A DNA stretch of 64,000 bases from Xenorhabdus ehlersii (lineage in GTDB: Bacteria > Pseudomonadota > Gammaproteobacteria > Enterobacterales > Enterobacteriaceae): assembly GCF_003610465.1 (NCBI RefSeq), contig NZ_RAQI01000003.1, positions 434,001-498,000 on the forward strand, in the 5' to 3' direction. Shown piece by piece: positions 1-8,598 of the stretch. Positions within the stretch are counted from its first letter, which is position 1, and each line of letters starts with the position of its first letter. Position numbers and translations under genes: made by a program. Below the pieces are notes generated by a model. That model was not told the DNA's origin and ran no database searches. It saw only the letters and a list, made by a program, of their open reading frames with translations.

Positions 1-396
1 GTTAGGGTTTTTATTGTAAGGTCCTTCGCGAATCGGTAAAGGAGTAATACCTTCGGTTATAACCGCAGCAGGTATGTCTTGCATGTTTTCAAAGAATCGT
101 TCGAACCAGCGTTCTAAATTTAAGCCATTCCAAAGGATAAGGTCTGCACGCTGTGCCTTGATGATATCTTTGGGAGTGGGTTGATAATCATGGATTTCTG
201 CGCCAGGTTTAGTGATTGACTCGACAATTGCTGCGTCTCCTGCGACATTTTGGGCCATATCTTGAATAATAGTAAATGTTGTAACCACTCTGAATTTTTT
301 CTCGGCATGAGCTTGCTGGCTGAATAACGCCATTGTGAATAGAACAAGGATCAGATTGAATATCGGAAAATCAGAAAGAGAATATTTTTTATTCAT
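1..396 (-). CDS. yfeA: Periplasmic Mn/Fe-binding protein of an ABC importer, YfeA/SitA type (5' part, runs off window)
   Basis: The minus strand encodes 132 uninterrupted codons from an ATG at 396 to the window edge, so the C-terminal part is missing. After a hydrophobic signal segment ending near AHA, the mature start reads KFRVVTTFTIIQDMAQNVAG. It is followed by SITKPGAEIHDYQPTPKD, which carries the conserved metal-ligand His, and by LILWNGLNLERWFERFF. These are hallmarks of the cluster A-I substrate-binding proteins YfeA/SitA that deliver manganese and iron to an ABC permease; the remaining yfe/sit genes would lie to the left. A Fur box just upstream supports iron control. The sit and yfe names are used for the same family, so the symbol is a choice. 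The family call is firm. Confidence 0.88.
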   Translation of the reverse strand, partial: MNKKYSLSDFPIFNLILVLFTMALFSQQAHAEKKFRVVTTFTIIQDMAQNVAGDAAIVESITKPGAEIHDYQPTPKDIIKAQRADLILWNGLNLERWFERFFENMQDIPAAVITEGITPLPIREGPYNKNPN

Positions 397-431
397 TATG
401 GTAAACCCTACTTGTTGTACATATAATTATT

Positions 432-450
432 GATAATGATTATCAGTATC
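432..450. promoter_or_regulatory. Fur box upstream of yfeA/sitA
   Basis: GATAATGATTATCAGTATC matches the 19-bp Fur consensus GATAATGATAATCATTATC at 17 positions by direct comparison. It lies about 36 bases upstream of the yfeA start, a suitable place for iron-dependent repression. Binding itself is inferred. Confidence 0.82.
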
Positions 451-690
451 ATTTGTGTAAAGTCAAGGCGATAGAGACAAAATTGACGATAAATTCGATA
501 GATGCTCCTTAAGTTCTTACTGATTGATATGACAACGACACACCTCATGCGAACAAAAAAACAGCATGTTGTCTAGCGTTAACCACGAGCAATAAAGAGA
601 TTTATTTTGATAAGTGATAGAAAAATATTTTTGGTTTATCAGTAAAATTATATATCCTTTATAGGATTAATTTTATTTAGGGGGAGCAGC

Positions 691-1371
691 ATGAAATTAA
701 AACTCCGTTGCATTGCGGTAGTATTATTGTTGTCAGGATGTGCAAGCCAACAAGTATATCAATCAGACAGTAATAGACAAACAACAGTAAAACGTATGCT
801 TGACGGCAATAAGGCTGCTTTTGGTACCCGTAAATTGACAAATAGGTTTAAATCCACCCCATTTGATGGCTTGATTACGCAATCCGCAAAACGTTATGGT
901 GTTGATGAAACGCTCATCAAAGCGATTATTCAGGTGGAATCAGGTTTTCGTCCAGAGGTTGTTAGTAAATCGAATGCAGTTGGGCTAATGCAGATTAAGG
1001 CGTCTACGGCTGGGCGAGATGCTTACAGAGTGAAAGGGAAATCAGGACAACCAACTATGCGTGAATTGAAAGATCCTGAAACTAACATCGACCTTGGTAC
1101 TGCCTACATCAGCATTTTGAAAAAACAGCATCTGGAAGGTATCTCTAATCCAGAAACACTGTACTATGCAACGATAGTTGCTTATGTAAATGGTGCAGGG
1201 GCATTATTGCGAACGTTTGATGCAAACCGAGTTTTGGCAATTAATAAAATTAATCGAATGACTCCGAATGAGTTCTATCAATATGTTCAAAATAATCATC
1301 CTGCACCACAGGCTTCGCGTTATTTATGGAAAGTTAAAAATGCTTATCGTGCTTTAGGTGTAACTTATTAA
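691..1371 (+). CDS. emtA: Membrane-bound endo-type lytic murein transglycosylase EmtA (MltE)
   Basis: A 226-residue lipoprotein: N-terminal hydrophobic stretch with lipobox LSGC, so the mature protein is anchored at Cys17. The SLT domain fills the C-terminal two thirds. The catalytic Glu is in IIQVESGF, followed by SKSNAVGLMQIKAST, NIDLGTAYISIL, AYVNGAGALLRTF and the NHPAPQASRY motif, all matching E. coli EmtA/MltE closely. EmtA cleaves glycan strands internally, giving 1,6-anhydromuropeptides at the outer membrane inner face. It is about 20 residues longer than the E. coli protein, mainly in the linker after the lipobox. GGGGAG at 680-685 supports the ATG at 691. Confidence 0.92.
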   Translation: MKLKLRCIAVVLLLSGCASQQVYQSDSNRQTTVKRMLDGNKAAFGTRKLTNRFKSTPFDGLITQSAKRYGVDETLIKAIIQVESGFRPEVVSKSNAVGLMQIKASTAGRDAYRVKGKSGQPTMRELKDPETNIDLGTAYISILKKQHLEGISNPETLYYATIVAYVNGAGALLRTFDANRVLAINKINRMTPNEFYQYVQNNHPAPQASRYLWKVKNAYRALGVTY

Positions 1372-1903
1372 TTGCAATCGGTGAAATTTAATTAGGATCA
1401 AATAAACTTGATAGCCTGAGTTTTTTATCGGGCAAAACAGTCTTTTGTAAACTATAGATATTACAAATTTGCGATAAACATTTTACAAGCAGTATTGATT
1501 ATTAATCTTTAATTAAAAGCATCCCTGATAATGTATAGTTAAAATTATTTTTCTAATAAAATGGCCTATTCAATAAAAAATAATTATTAGCTGATAACAA
1601 AAAGTAATTTGAATTAATTTAATGGAAGGGGCATTTTATATGGAAACTTATATTTGCTTTTTTATCTAATATTAATAATGTTAATCTTAAACTATTCATC
1701 TTTAAAACTAATACATGCTATGACTATAAATGACAATAATATAAAATCACATGAAATTTATTTAAAGATATTAATGTTTGGCTTAAACTTTTGAATAAAA
1801 AAGTAAGGTGATGATTTTCATGAGTTTTATTGTCAATAAATAAAAAGTCAAGTGATTATGTCCTGAAATTATATATAAAAAACACTCAATTAAGGAGTAA
1901 TTC
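1372..1903. other. AT-rich intergenic region, no gene seen
   Basis: A 532-bp region of strongly AT-rich DNA between emtA and the first Ig-like protein gene. No open frame with a credible ribosome site and no clear terminator was found. It marks the left border of the accessory region. Confidence 0.6.
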
Positions 1904-2920
1904 ATGAAAAGTTTAGAAGATATAATTCTCTCTCCACCTACATTTCCACAGGCTCATGGAACCGATACCATTAACATACACGATCTGCGTATAATGAATA
2001 CTGAATATATATTAATGGAAGTGCCAAGATATGATGATGCTAAGACTGGAGATGAAATAGATGGATATCTTTATTTAAGTAATGATAATAGTGTGGTTAT
2101 AAAAAACAGACCATACTCTGTTAGCCCAAGTACATTACATACATCCCCATATACATTACTGTTTCCTGTGGATGAAATTTCTAAATATGGTGACTATCAA
2201 GCTAAGTATAAGATAATAAGTCATGGTAATGAACGCGAATCACCAACGGTGAATATAAAATTTATATTCTTTGATTCATCTAGATTATCTGATTATATTC
2301 CTAGTGTTCCAGAAGCTACAGGCAAACAAGGCACCTTGCTGACAAAAGATGATTATTATCGGTTAGATCAGTTGAAAGTTATTGTGCCAGTTTATGAGGG
2401 GATGGCTCCTGGGCATACTGTCAGGGTTTTATGGAAAGGACGTCGTAGTGATATTACATACGTATCACCTATTCAGACAGTGAATAATGTAATACCGATG
2501 ACATTCTATATTCCTCGTATGGAGTTTATTGACACTATTGGTGATACTGCTACGTTGCATTTTTCAGTAACAAGAACACCTGGTGATGTTGTTGAGTACT
2601 CAGGAGATTTACAGCTTGAGATTGAAGGGCAAACACTTAATTTACCTGCACCCAATCTTGAATACAATGATGATTCTATTCAAGTCATAATACGTTATCC
2701 TGATATGAGATTAAATCAAACAGTAAACATCCGGTTGGTAGGTCAGACAATGTGGCAAACTAATTATCAAATACTTGATAATGTAGAACGGATAGCAATA
2801 GATATCCCTTATGATTGGGCACAAGAAAATAGCGGAAAACTGGTTCTGATTGACTACGCTGTAGGTGATATATATGGAAGCAGAGATAGTTTCTCCCATA
2901 TATTAAGACGAGTCTTATAA
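1904..2920 (+). CDS. Leaderless protein with three Ig-like beta-sandwich modules, function unknown
   Basis: 338 residues, no signal peptide and no membrane segment. Three modules of roughly 110 residues open with related strands: VPRYDDAKTGD near residue 40, VPVYEGMAPGHTVRVLWKG near 159 and IRYPDMRLNQTVNIRLVG near 263. The pattern V-x-x-Y-(5 to 6)-D/H-x-V followed by hydrophobic alternation is typical of Ig-like modules in proteobacterial surface and adhesin-like proteins. The same opening strand recurs in the four paralogues at 8599-15153 (for example SSYPGGKDTDSLIFF), so this gene probably belongs to the same system. AAGGAG at 1892-1897, six bases before the ATG, supports the start. The product is probably structural or binding rather than enzymatic; no catalytic motif is visible. 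Codons are AT-biased (many ATA and AGA), unlike the backbone genes. Confidence 0.7.
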   Translation: MKSLEDIILSPPTFPQAHGTDTINIHDLRIMNTEYILMEVPRYDDAKTGDEIDGYLYLSNDNSVVIKNRPYSVSPSTLHTSPYTLLFPVDEISKYGDYQAKYKIISHGNERESPTVNIKFIFFDSSRLSDYIPSVPEATGKQGTLLTKDDYYRLDQLKVIVPVYEGMAPGHTVRVLWKGRRSDITYVSPIQTVNNVIPMTFYIPRMEFIDTIGDTATLHFSVTRTPGDVVEYSGDLQLEIEGQTLNLPAPNLEYNDDSIQVIIRYPDMRLNQTVNIRLVGQTMWQTNYQILDNVERIAIDIPYDWAQENSGKLVLIDYAVGDIYGSRDSFSHILRRVL

Positions 2921-2958
2921 CATATTCATCGAAATATAAAATAGTTATTCTAATCTCT

Positions 2959-2996
2959 AACAAACCTCGTTTAACTTAACGAGGTTTGTTATTGTC
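2959..2996 (+). terminator. Hairpin terminator after the Ig-like gene
   Basis: Perfect 13-bp inverted repeat AACAAACCTCGTT (2959-2971) and AACGAGGTTTGTT (2978-2990) with a 6-base loop, followed by a short T-rich stretch. It lies 38 bases after the stop of the preceding gene. The U-tract is weak, so termination is probable but not certain. Confidence 0.6.
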
Positions 2997-3041
2997 TAGG
3001 TAAATATTTAACTCAAATCACCAGCGTCCAGATTGATTGTA

Positions 3042-3081
3042 TTATTTAAAATAGTTATCGCGTGATAACTATTTTAAATAA
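3042..3081. promoter_or_regulatory. Long perfect palindrome upstream of the invasin gene (operator candidate)
   Basis: Two 18-base arms (3042-3059 and 3064-3081) are perfect inverted repeats around a 4-base centre GCGT. The core TAGTTATC (GCGT) GATAACTA at 3052-3071 recurs before the paralogue array at 8391-8410 with centre AGGT. No downstream T-tract makes a terminator unlikely. The repetition of the core before two separate transcription units suggests a shared dimeric repressor or activator site; this is inference. Confidence 0.55.
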
Positions 3082-3199
3082 CGCAAAAATAAAATATGCG
3101 ACTAATATCATATTAGGAGTAGATCCGAGTCATTTTATGGGTAAGTATGAGTGTAACTAAAAATCTGGGTTAATATCATAACTTATAAGGTATTTGTAT

Positions 3200-6100
3200 A
3201 TGTTATCATATATTGGCAAAGGCACTGTCTTATTCTTTTTTCTTTATACATTAGTAGTACCCTATACGATAACGAGCACCTTTGCAGATAGTCATCTAAC
3301 ATCTGAAAAAATATACACGCAAAAAACAGATGACAAAGATAATATAAGTGTTCGAGTTAATGAATCAAGTAAAAAAAATTTGAATTCAAATATCCATAAA
3401 AAAAATAGAGTTAAAAAAAATGATCACACTGCTGATTCTAATACACCAGGTGTTATTGCTAAAAACATCCAGATGGCAGGCAATATCCTGTCATCTTCAC
3501 CTTCAGAACTGGCAGAGCAAGCCAAATCTTACGCGATAGGGCAGTTTAATAACACAGTATCTTCTGGCGCACAAAAATGGTTATCACAGTTTGGTACTGC
3601 CAGAATTAATTTTGGGCTGGATAAAAAGGGAACACTAAAAAACAATTCATTCGATCTGTTACTGCCGCTTTATGATAATAAAGCAGATTGGTTGTTCTTT
3701 TCCCAACTGGGTTATCGTAACAAAGATAGCCGGAATACCATGAATGTAGGATTAGGTGGGCGTTATTTTTCTCAAAACTGGATGTATGGACTGAATACTT
3801 TTTATGATTACGACCTGACGGGTAAAAATCAGCGTCTTGGTCTGGGCGGAGAAATAGGGGGAGACTACATTAAACTTTCCGCTAATACCTATTATCGTTT
3901 AACTAACTGGAAAGACTCACGGAATTTTGTCGGTTATTATGAACGCCCAGCCAACGGTTATGACATTAGTGGGGAGTTTTTCTTACCTGCTTACCCTCAT
4001 CTGGGTGCCAAACTGACCTATGAGCAGTATTTTGGCGATAACGTAACTTTATTCAATCGTGATACGAAACAGAAAAACCCTAACTTGGCTAAATTGGGGC
4101 TGACTTACACCCCGGTTCCGCTATTTACTCTGGGTATGGATTATAAACAAGGGGGAAGCGGGCACAGCGAAACACAGTTTTTGGCGAATTTTAACTATAA
4201 ACTGGGTGTTCCCCTGAGCGTGCAGTTATCGCCAGAAAATGTAGCGGCGGCGAGGACATTAGCGGGCAGCCGTTATGACCTGATAGAAAGAAATAATCAT
4301 ATTGTGCTTGAGCACCAGAAAAAGCCGATTGCGCAATTGTCGTTACCGGAAACCATCATTGGGTACAGTCAGGAGCAACACGATATTACAGTCAAGTTAT
4401 CTTCTAATGACTTTGTTAAGCAGATTCATTGGACAACGAACAAAGATTTTGAACAGCACGGCGGGAAACTTTCTTCCCGCGTTGGCCACACCATAAAAAT
4501 TACCCTGCCAAAATATTTATCCGGCGATAACCAAAATAACAATTATCCCATCTACGCTCTGGCTGAATTGGAAAATGATCAAAAATCAGCGCCTGTTGCG
4601 ATGCGCGTGATTGTCAGGCCCTTTATGCTGAAAAAACAGGAAGGGGCCAACCATACTCCAACAGGGCCATTGCCAGCAACAGGGGATAAAAAAGACGGAT
4701 ATACGTTCAACCCTGTGATTACCTTTGATACGGTCAATGGTGCCCCTATAAAAAATACCATTATTAACCACGTTCTGTGGATAACTGATCCTAAAATCAG
4801 CCCGGATACGGGGTTGCAGTGGATTGATTGGGAATCCTCAGACTCTGCGGCACTTGATGAAAATGGACATTTCAAACACAAGCCGATTTTAATTAGTACC
4901 CGACCCCATAAAGATGTCAAAGTGTATCTGCAACTGGATAGCCAGCCTCCACAATTAGTAGGTGAGGTTAGTTTTGATGAAAATCCGGCTAGTTTCCACA
5001 TTGATAATGTTAAGGTTTCACCGCCAGTACCGTCACGGATAGCCAATGATTCCCAGGCTTACACCTATAGCGCTGTGGTATTAGATAGTGATAACAATCC
5101 GGTGAGAAACCAAAAAATCGCCAATGTGAAGTGGAGCATTAAGCAGGGTAAAAATGATGTCAGTTCTAATCCAAATCTCACGTTTACGACCAGCGGGGAT
5201 ACAACAGGTACTCAGGGGGAATTAATTGCCTACCTGAAAAGTACGAAGGCAATACAAGATGTGCTGGTTTCACTTTCCATTGAAGGCCAAAATCCTGTTC
5301 CTGCACAACGCCCGGTTACCTTTACTGCGGATACGTCGAAGTATCGTATTAAAATGGTGAGTGTTGAGCAGCCAGGGACAGGCTCTTTGGTTGCGAACGG
5401 CAAGGATACTTATACCTATAAGGCTGCCATCATTGATGATCAGAATAATCTAGTGCCGAACCAGAAAATTACCGGCGTGACGTGGCGCGTTACGACAAAG
5501 GATGGTCATGATTTGAGTTCCGATCAGAATCTCAAGTTGACGAATGACGGGGATACCACGGGTAATCAGGGAGAATTAATTGCCTACCTGAAAAGTACGA
5601 AGGCAATACAAGATGTGCTGGTTTCACTTTCCATTGAAGGCCAAAATCCTGTTCCTGCACAACGCCCGGTTACCTTTACTGCGGATACGTCGAAGTATCG
5701 TATTAAAATGGTGAGTGTTGAGCAGCCAGGGACAGGCTCTTTGGTTGCGAACGGCAAGGATACTTATACCTATAAGGCTGCCATCATTGATGATCAGAAT
5801 AATCTAGTGCCGAACCAGAAAATTACCGGCGTGACGTGGCGCGTTACGACAAAGGATGGTCATGATTTGAGTTCCGATCAGAATCTCAAGTTGACGAATG
5901 ACGGGGATACCACGGGTAATCAGGGAGAATTAATTGCCTACCTGAAAAGTACGAAGGCAATACAAGATGTGCTGGTTTCACTTTCCATTGAAGGCCAAAA
6001 TCCTGTTCCTGCGCAACGCCCTGTAACCTTTACTGAGGATACTCAGGATTATCAGGTTAAGGGGGATATTCAGGTCAGTCCGTCAGAGGCGTTAACGGCA

Positions 6101-8134
6101 GATGGTGCCCAAAAATATACCTATACGGCGGCTATCGTAGGTATTGATGGAAAACCTGTTCAAGGAGGAGAAATCATTCATAATGCGACGTGGAAGATAG
6201 AGCATCCAGCTAACCCTAACGCTTATGGACTCATACTCGATCAATCAGATATGACAATAGATGGCAAGGGGCAATTAACGGCAACCTTAACCAGTATTAA
6301 AGCAGTCAATGGTGTTATCGTTTCACTCACGGTGGGAAAACAAAAGCCGATTCAGGCAAAGCCGCCAGTAGATTTCAAACCGGAACAAGTGTCAATAGCA
6401 GTGACACCACCAAGCCCAATATTGGTGGGTAAAAATTATACCCTGACCGTTAACGTTAAAGATGCGACGGGTAATAATTCGGAGCCTAATAAAAAAGTTA
6501 ACTGGACCCTAAAAACGCCCAATCAGACAGGGGTAACACTGAATCCAACAATCAGTACAACTCAGGGGGATGGGAGTGCTTCCACAACATTGACCAGTAC
6601 GCAGGCTCAAACAGTGACGGTAGAGGCTTCTGTCGAAGGCGTTGAAACAGTGAAGTCAGTGGGTGTGGAATTCAAATGGCCAACCATTCAGAAACCAACA
6701 GTTGCCGAAAAAACGGGAACAGTTCCTGCGGATGGAGACAAAAATCCGCAACATGCTTATCACTATACTGCGCATGTGTTTGGTGCTGATGGCACAACAC
6801 CTTATACAGAGCAAGATATTAAGTTTAAGTGGCGGTTAAAATCTGAGAAGGGTGGTGCTCCGAAAAATACCGAGTTATCAGAACCAGGGGAAGTTACCGT
6901 TCAACCTGATGGTACATTAAAAGTTCAACTGCGGAGCAGTCAGAAAAACCCGGTAGTGACAGGTGCAATTGTGTGTCTTGTTGCTGTTAATGAAAAGTCT
7001 GCTGAGATCCCTGCAACAGAACAATGTGCTGAACCTGTGGATTTTGAAGCGGAAAATTTAAAGATAGTCAGCCTTGATGTTACGTTTAATCCTAATCAGC
7101 CCATAAAGGGGGGGAGTGGTGGACATTATACCTATACGGCGAAAGTGGTTAAGGCTGACGGTACAGCGCTATCTGATGGATATAAGGTAGGTGCTAAATG
7201 GGTTCTGGATCCAGCCCCTGAAACCTATAAAGGTCAGGATGAATGGAAAATTGAAAGTGACAATATAGTAAGCAATGGTCAAATTACGGCAACCCTAAGT
7301 AGCCAGGTTGGTATTGGCGATATTAATAATGGTCAAGTCACTGACGGCCTGACTGTAAAATTAGAAGTACCGGCAGGAAGGGAGAAAACGACTTTCAGTG
7401 CAGCAAATCAACAAGTTGCTTTTGACGTAGTATCGCAACCCGCTGGAGTTGCTGTCTATACCAAAGAAGCTGATAATGTAACAATTAAGAAGAGTAAAAT
7501 ATTTGAAGATCAACTCAGACCTAGTAATGTATTTGGAAATATGTATGCACAATTGTATGACTTGTCGATAAAGGAAAAGATTCTGGATAAAGGAGGAGAA
7601 ATAATTTCTACCGAAGGCTTTGGTAGTGGTATTAATGACATTGGGTCCATAGATCTGACTACAGGAGAGATAACTCTGGGCACTTTTCATAAGGCTAAGG
7701 TGGATACATCTATAACGATTAAAAGAACTAATAAGGCTAAATATGCTTATAATTATTCTTTTTTTATTAAAAAATACATACAGCCTGACTCTAGGCACCC
7801 AGAAGTTATGAAACAGGATAGTGAGCAAGGGGATATTTCATGTCAGGATCCGAGGTTACCAAATTCTCGTAATATTAATGAACGTGATGTAGGTATCAAA
7901 GAAACTGATCCTTACTCCTTACAAAATGAATTTCCAGACAGCTATTCTTGGGGGCTTCTTGATTATGTTACATCACCACCTCCAGTGACGCCAAACATCC
8001 TTGGGAAATATTCGAATAACAGTCTGAACAATAGTGGGAATTTTATCTATAATACCCAAGAAAACAAACAGGTGGTTAGTGCTAATGATTCTAAGGGTTA
8101 TGTGCTTTGTGTTGGGAGTTATTTTCCTTATTAG
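3200..8134 (+). CDS. Inverse autotransporter adhesin, intimin/invasin family, with multiple Big_1-type Ig domains
   Basis: 1644 residues from the ATG at 3200. That start is preferred over TTG 3194 because ATAAGG lies nine bases before it. A signal peptide ends near TFADS. The inverse-autotransporter beta-barrel spans about 103-355 (ELAEQAKSYAIGQFN, then alternating beta-strands such as GLGGRYFSQNWMYGLNTFYDYD and FLPAYPHLGAKLTYEQYFG). A linker and a first Ig-like domain (about 387-472) follow, then a chain of Big_1-like modules with recurrent TYTYKAAIIDDQNN and VTWRV signatures. One module has a Cys pair. The C-terminal tip (about 1430-1644) is not Ig-like by eye and has Cys1548 and Cys1637, spaced like the disulfide of the invasin/intimin C-type-lectin-like domain. 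Type Ve secretion predicts that the Ig stalk and tip are displayed outside. The likely role is host or cell adhesion; the receptor is unknown. An exact internal duplication lies at 5219-6012. Confidence 0.88.
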   Translation: MLSYIGKGTVLFFFLYTLVVPYTITSTFADSHLTSEKIYTQKTDDKDNISVRVNESSKKNLNSNIHKKNRVKKNDHTADSNTPGVIAKNIQMAGNILSSSPSELAEQAKSYAIGQFNNTVSSGAQKWLSQFGTARINFGLDKKGTLKNNSFDLLLPLYDNKADWLFFSQLGYRNKDSRNTMNVGLGGRYFSQNWMYGLNTFYDYDLTGKNQRLGLGGEIGGDYIKLSANTYYRLTNWKDSRNFVGYYERPANGYDISGEFFLPAYPHLGAKLTYEQYFGDNVTLFNRDTKQKNPNLAKLGLTYTPVPLFTLGMDYKQGGSGHSETQFLANFNYKLGVPLSVQLSPENVAAARTLAGSRYDLIERNNHIVLEHQKKPIAQLSLPETIIGYSQEQHDITVKLSSNDFVKQIHWTTNKDFEQHGGKLSSRVGHTIKITLPKYLSGDNQNNNYPIYALAELENDQKSAPVAMRVIVRPFMLKKQEGANHTPTGPLPATGDKKDGYTFNPVITFDTVNGAPIKNTIINHVLWITDPKISPDTGLQWIDWESSDSAALDENGHFKHKPILISTRPHKDVKVYLQLDSQPPQLVGEVSFDENPASFHIDNVKVSPPVPSRIANDSQAYTYSAVVLDSDNNPVRNQKIANVKWSIKQGKNDVSSNPNLTFTTSGDTTGTQGELIAYLKSTKAIQDVLVSLSIEGQNPVPAQRPVTFTADTSKYRIKMVSVEQPGTGSLVANGKDTYTYKAAIIDDQNNLVPNQKITGVTWRVTTKDGHDLSSDQNLKLTNDGDTTGNQGELIAYLKSTKAIQDVLVSLSIEGQNPVPAQRPVTFTADTSKYRIKMVSVEQPGTGSLVANGKDTYTYKAAIIDDQNNLVPNQKITGVTWRVTTKDGHDLSSDQNLKLTNDGDTTGNQGELIAYLKSTKAIQDVLVSLSIEGQNPVPAQRPVTFTEDTQDYQVKGDIQVSPSEALTADGAQKYTYTAAIVGIDGKPVQGGEIIHNATWKIEHPANPNAYGLILDQSDMTIDGKGQLTATLTSIKAVNGVIVSLTVGKQKPIQAKPPVDFKPEQVSIAVTPPSPILVGKNYTLTVNVKDATGNNSEPNKKVNWTLKTPNQTGVTLNPTISTTQGDGSASTTLTSTQAQTVTVEASVEGVETVKSVGVEFKWPTIQKPTVAEKTGTVPADGDKNPQHAYHYTAHVFGADGTTPYTEQDIKFKWRLKSEKGGAPKNTELSEPGEVTVQPDGTLKVQLRSSQKNPVVTGAIVCLVAVNEKSAEIPATEQCAEPVDFEAENLKIVSLDVTFNPNQPIKGGSGGHYTYTAKVVKADGTALSDGYKVGAKWVLDPAPETYKGQDEWKIESDNIVSNGQITATLSSQVGIGDINNGQVTDGLTVKLEVPAGREKTTFSAANQQVAFDVVSQPAGVAVYTKEADNVTIKKSKIFEDQLRPSNVFGNMYAQLYDLSIKEKILDKGGEIISTEGFGSGINDIGSIDLTTGEITLGTFHKAKVDTSITIKRTNKAKYAYNYSFFIKKYIQPDSRHPEVMKQDSEQGDISCQDPRLPNSRNINERDVGIKETDPYSLQNEFPDSYSWGLLDYVTSPPPVTPNILGKYSNNSLNNSGNFIYNTQENKQVVSANDSKGYVLCVGSYFPY
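5219..6012 (+). repeat. Exact 354-bp in-frame tandem duplication inside the invasin gene
   Basis: Bases 5219-5572 and 5573-5926 are identical unit repeats of 354 bp (118 codons), and the first 86 bases of a third unit (5927-6012) are also identical. The first difference is at 6013 (G for A at 5305). Thus 440 consecutive bases are the same at offset 354. Each unit encodes one Big_1-like module. Absence of even synonymous changes implies very recent duplication or ongoing gene conversion. Confidence 0.95.
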
Positions 8135-8598
8135 TTTAAAAGTGCAGGAATTCGATATATTCGAAAAATATTTTCCATATTTGTGTCAGGGTATTCTCAG
8201 ATAACGGTATTTTGAATTTTCTGTAAATATAGGTGACCGAAATTTGCAGTTGCGGCTTGGTTATCTTCCTTTTTAATTGTCTTTTTTTATTTTGTGCTAT
8301 TAAAAATGCAATCCCTTCTTTTGTATCGGTTATAAATAATTTCATGAAGAGAAAACTTTTAATCTAAATATTTCTTGAGTAAATATGATTTAGTTATCAG
8401 GTGATAACTATTTTTCATTATCTAAATTTGGATTGATTATTTAATCTGTTTTCGATTATTATTCTATTGTTAATCATAAAACAATATACTTAATTAAAAT
8501 CATTTGGCTGAACTAATTTTAGTTAATATTATCAGTTGTTTTAGTGCTTTATTGAAATAATAACAAAGTATAATAAATTTAATTAATGAGGTGCCAAA
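8135..8598. other. AT-rich intergenic region before the paralogue array
   Basis: 464 bp between the invasin stop and the first array gene. A short minus-strand frame (8136-8345) has no ribosome site and is not supported. The region carries the palindrome at 8391-8410 and presumably the array promoter, which could not be placed with confidence. Confidence 0.55.
8391..8410. promoter_or_regulatory. Palindrome shared with the invasin upstream region (operator candidate)
   Basis: TAGTTATC (8391-8398), centre AGGT, GATAACTA (8403-8410). The arms and the GT at the right of the centre are identical to the core at 3052-3071 before the invasin gene. It lies 189 bases before the first array gene. A common regulator for invasin and array is inferred. 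Confidence 0.5.

Noticed and set aside
1419..1438. Possible emtA terminator with stem GCCTGA/TCGGGC
   Set aside because: The T-run is in the loop rather than after the stem, so it does not fit a rho-independent terminator.
1621..1672. Short frame beginning MEGAFYMETY in the emtA downstream region
   Set aside because: Only 15 codons, AT-rich, and no evidence of translation or conservation.
5150..6060. CRISPR-like or mobile repeat
   Set aside because: The repeat units are 354 bp, in frame and coding for Ig modules, with no spacers; this is an internal gene duplication.
8136..8345. Minus-strand frame of 69 codons after the invasin gene
   Set aside because: No ribosome site upstream of its ATG, low-complexity Lys/Ile-rich product in AT-rich DNA, and no similarity to anything known to me.
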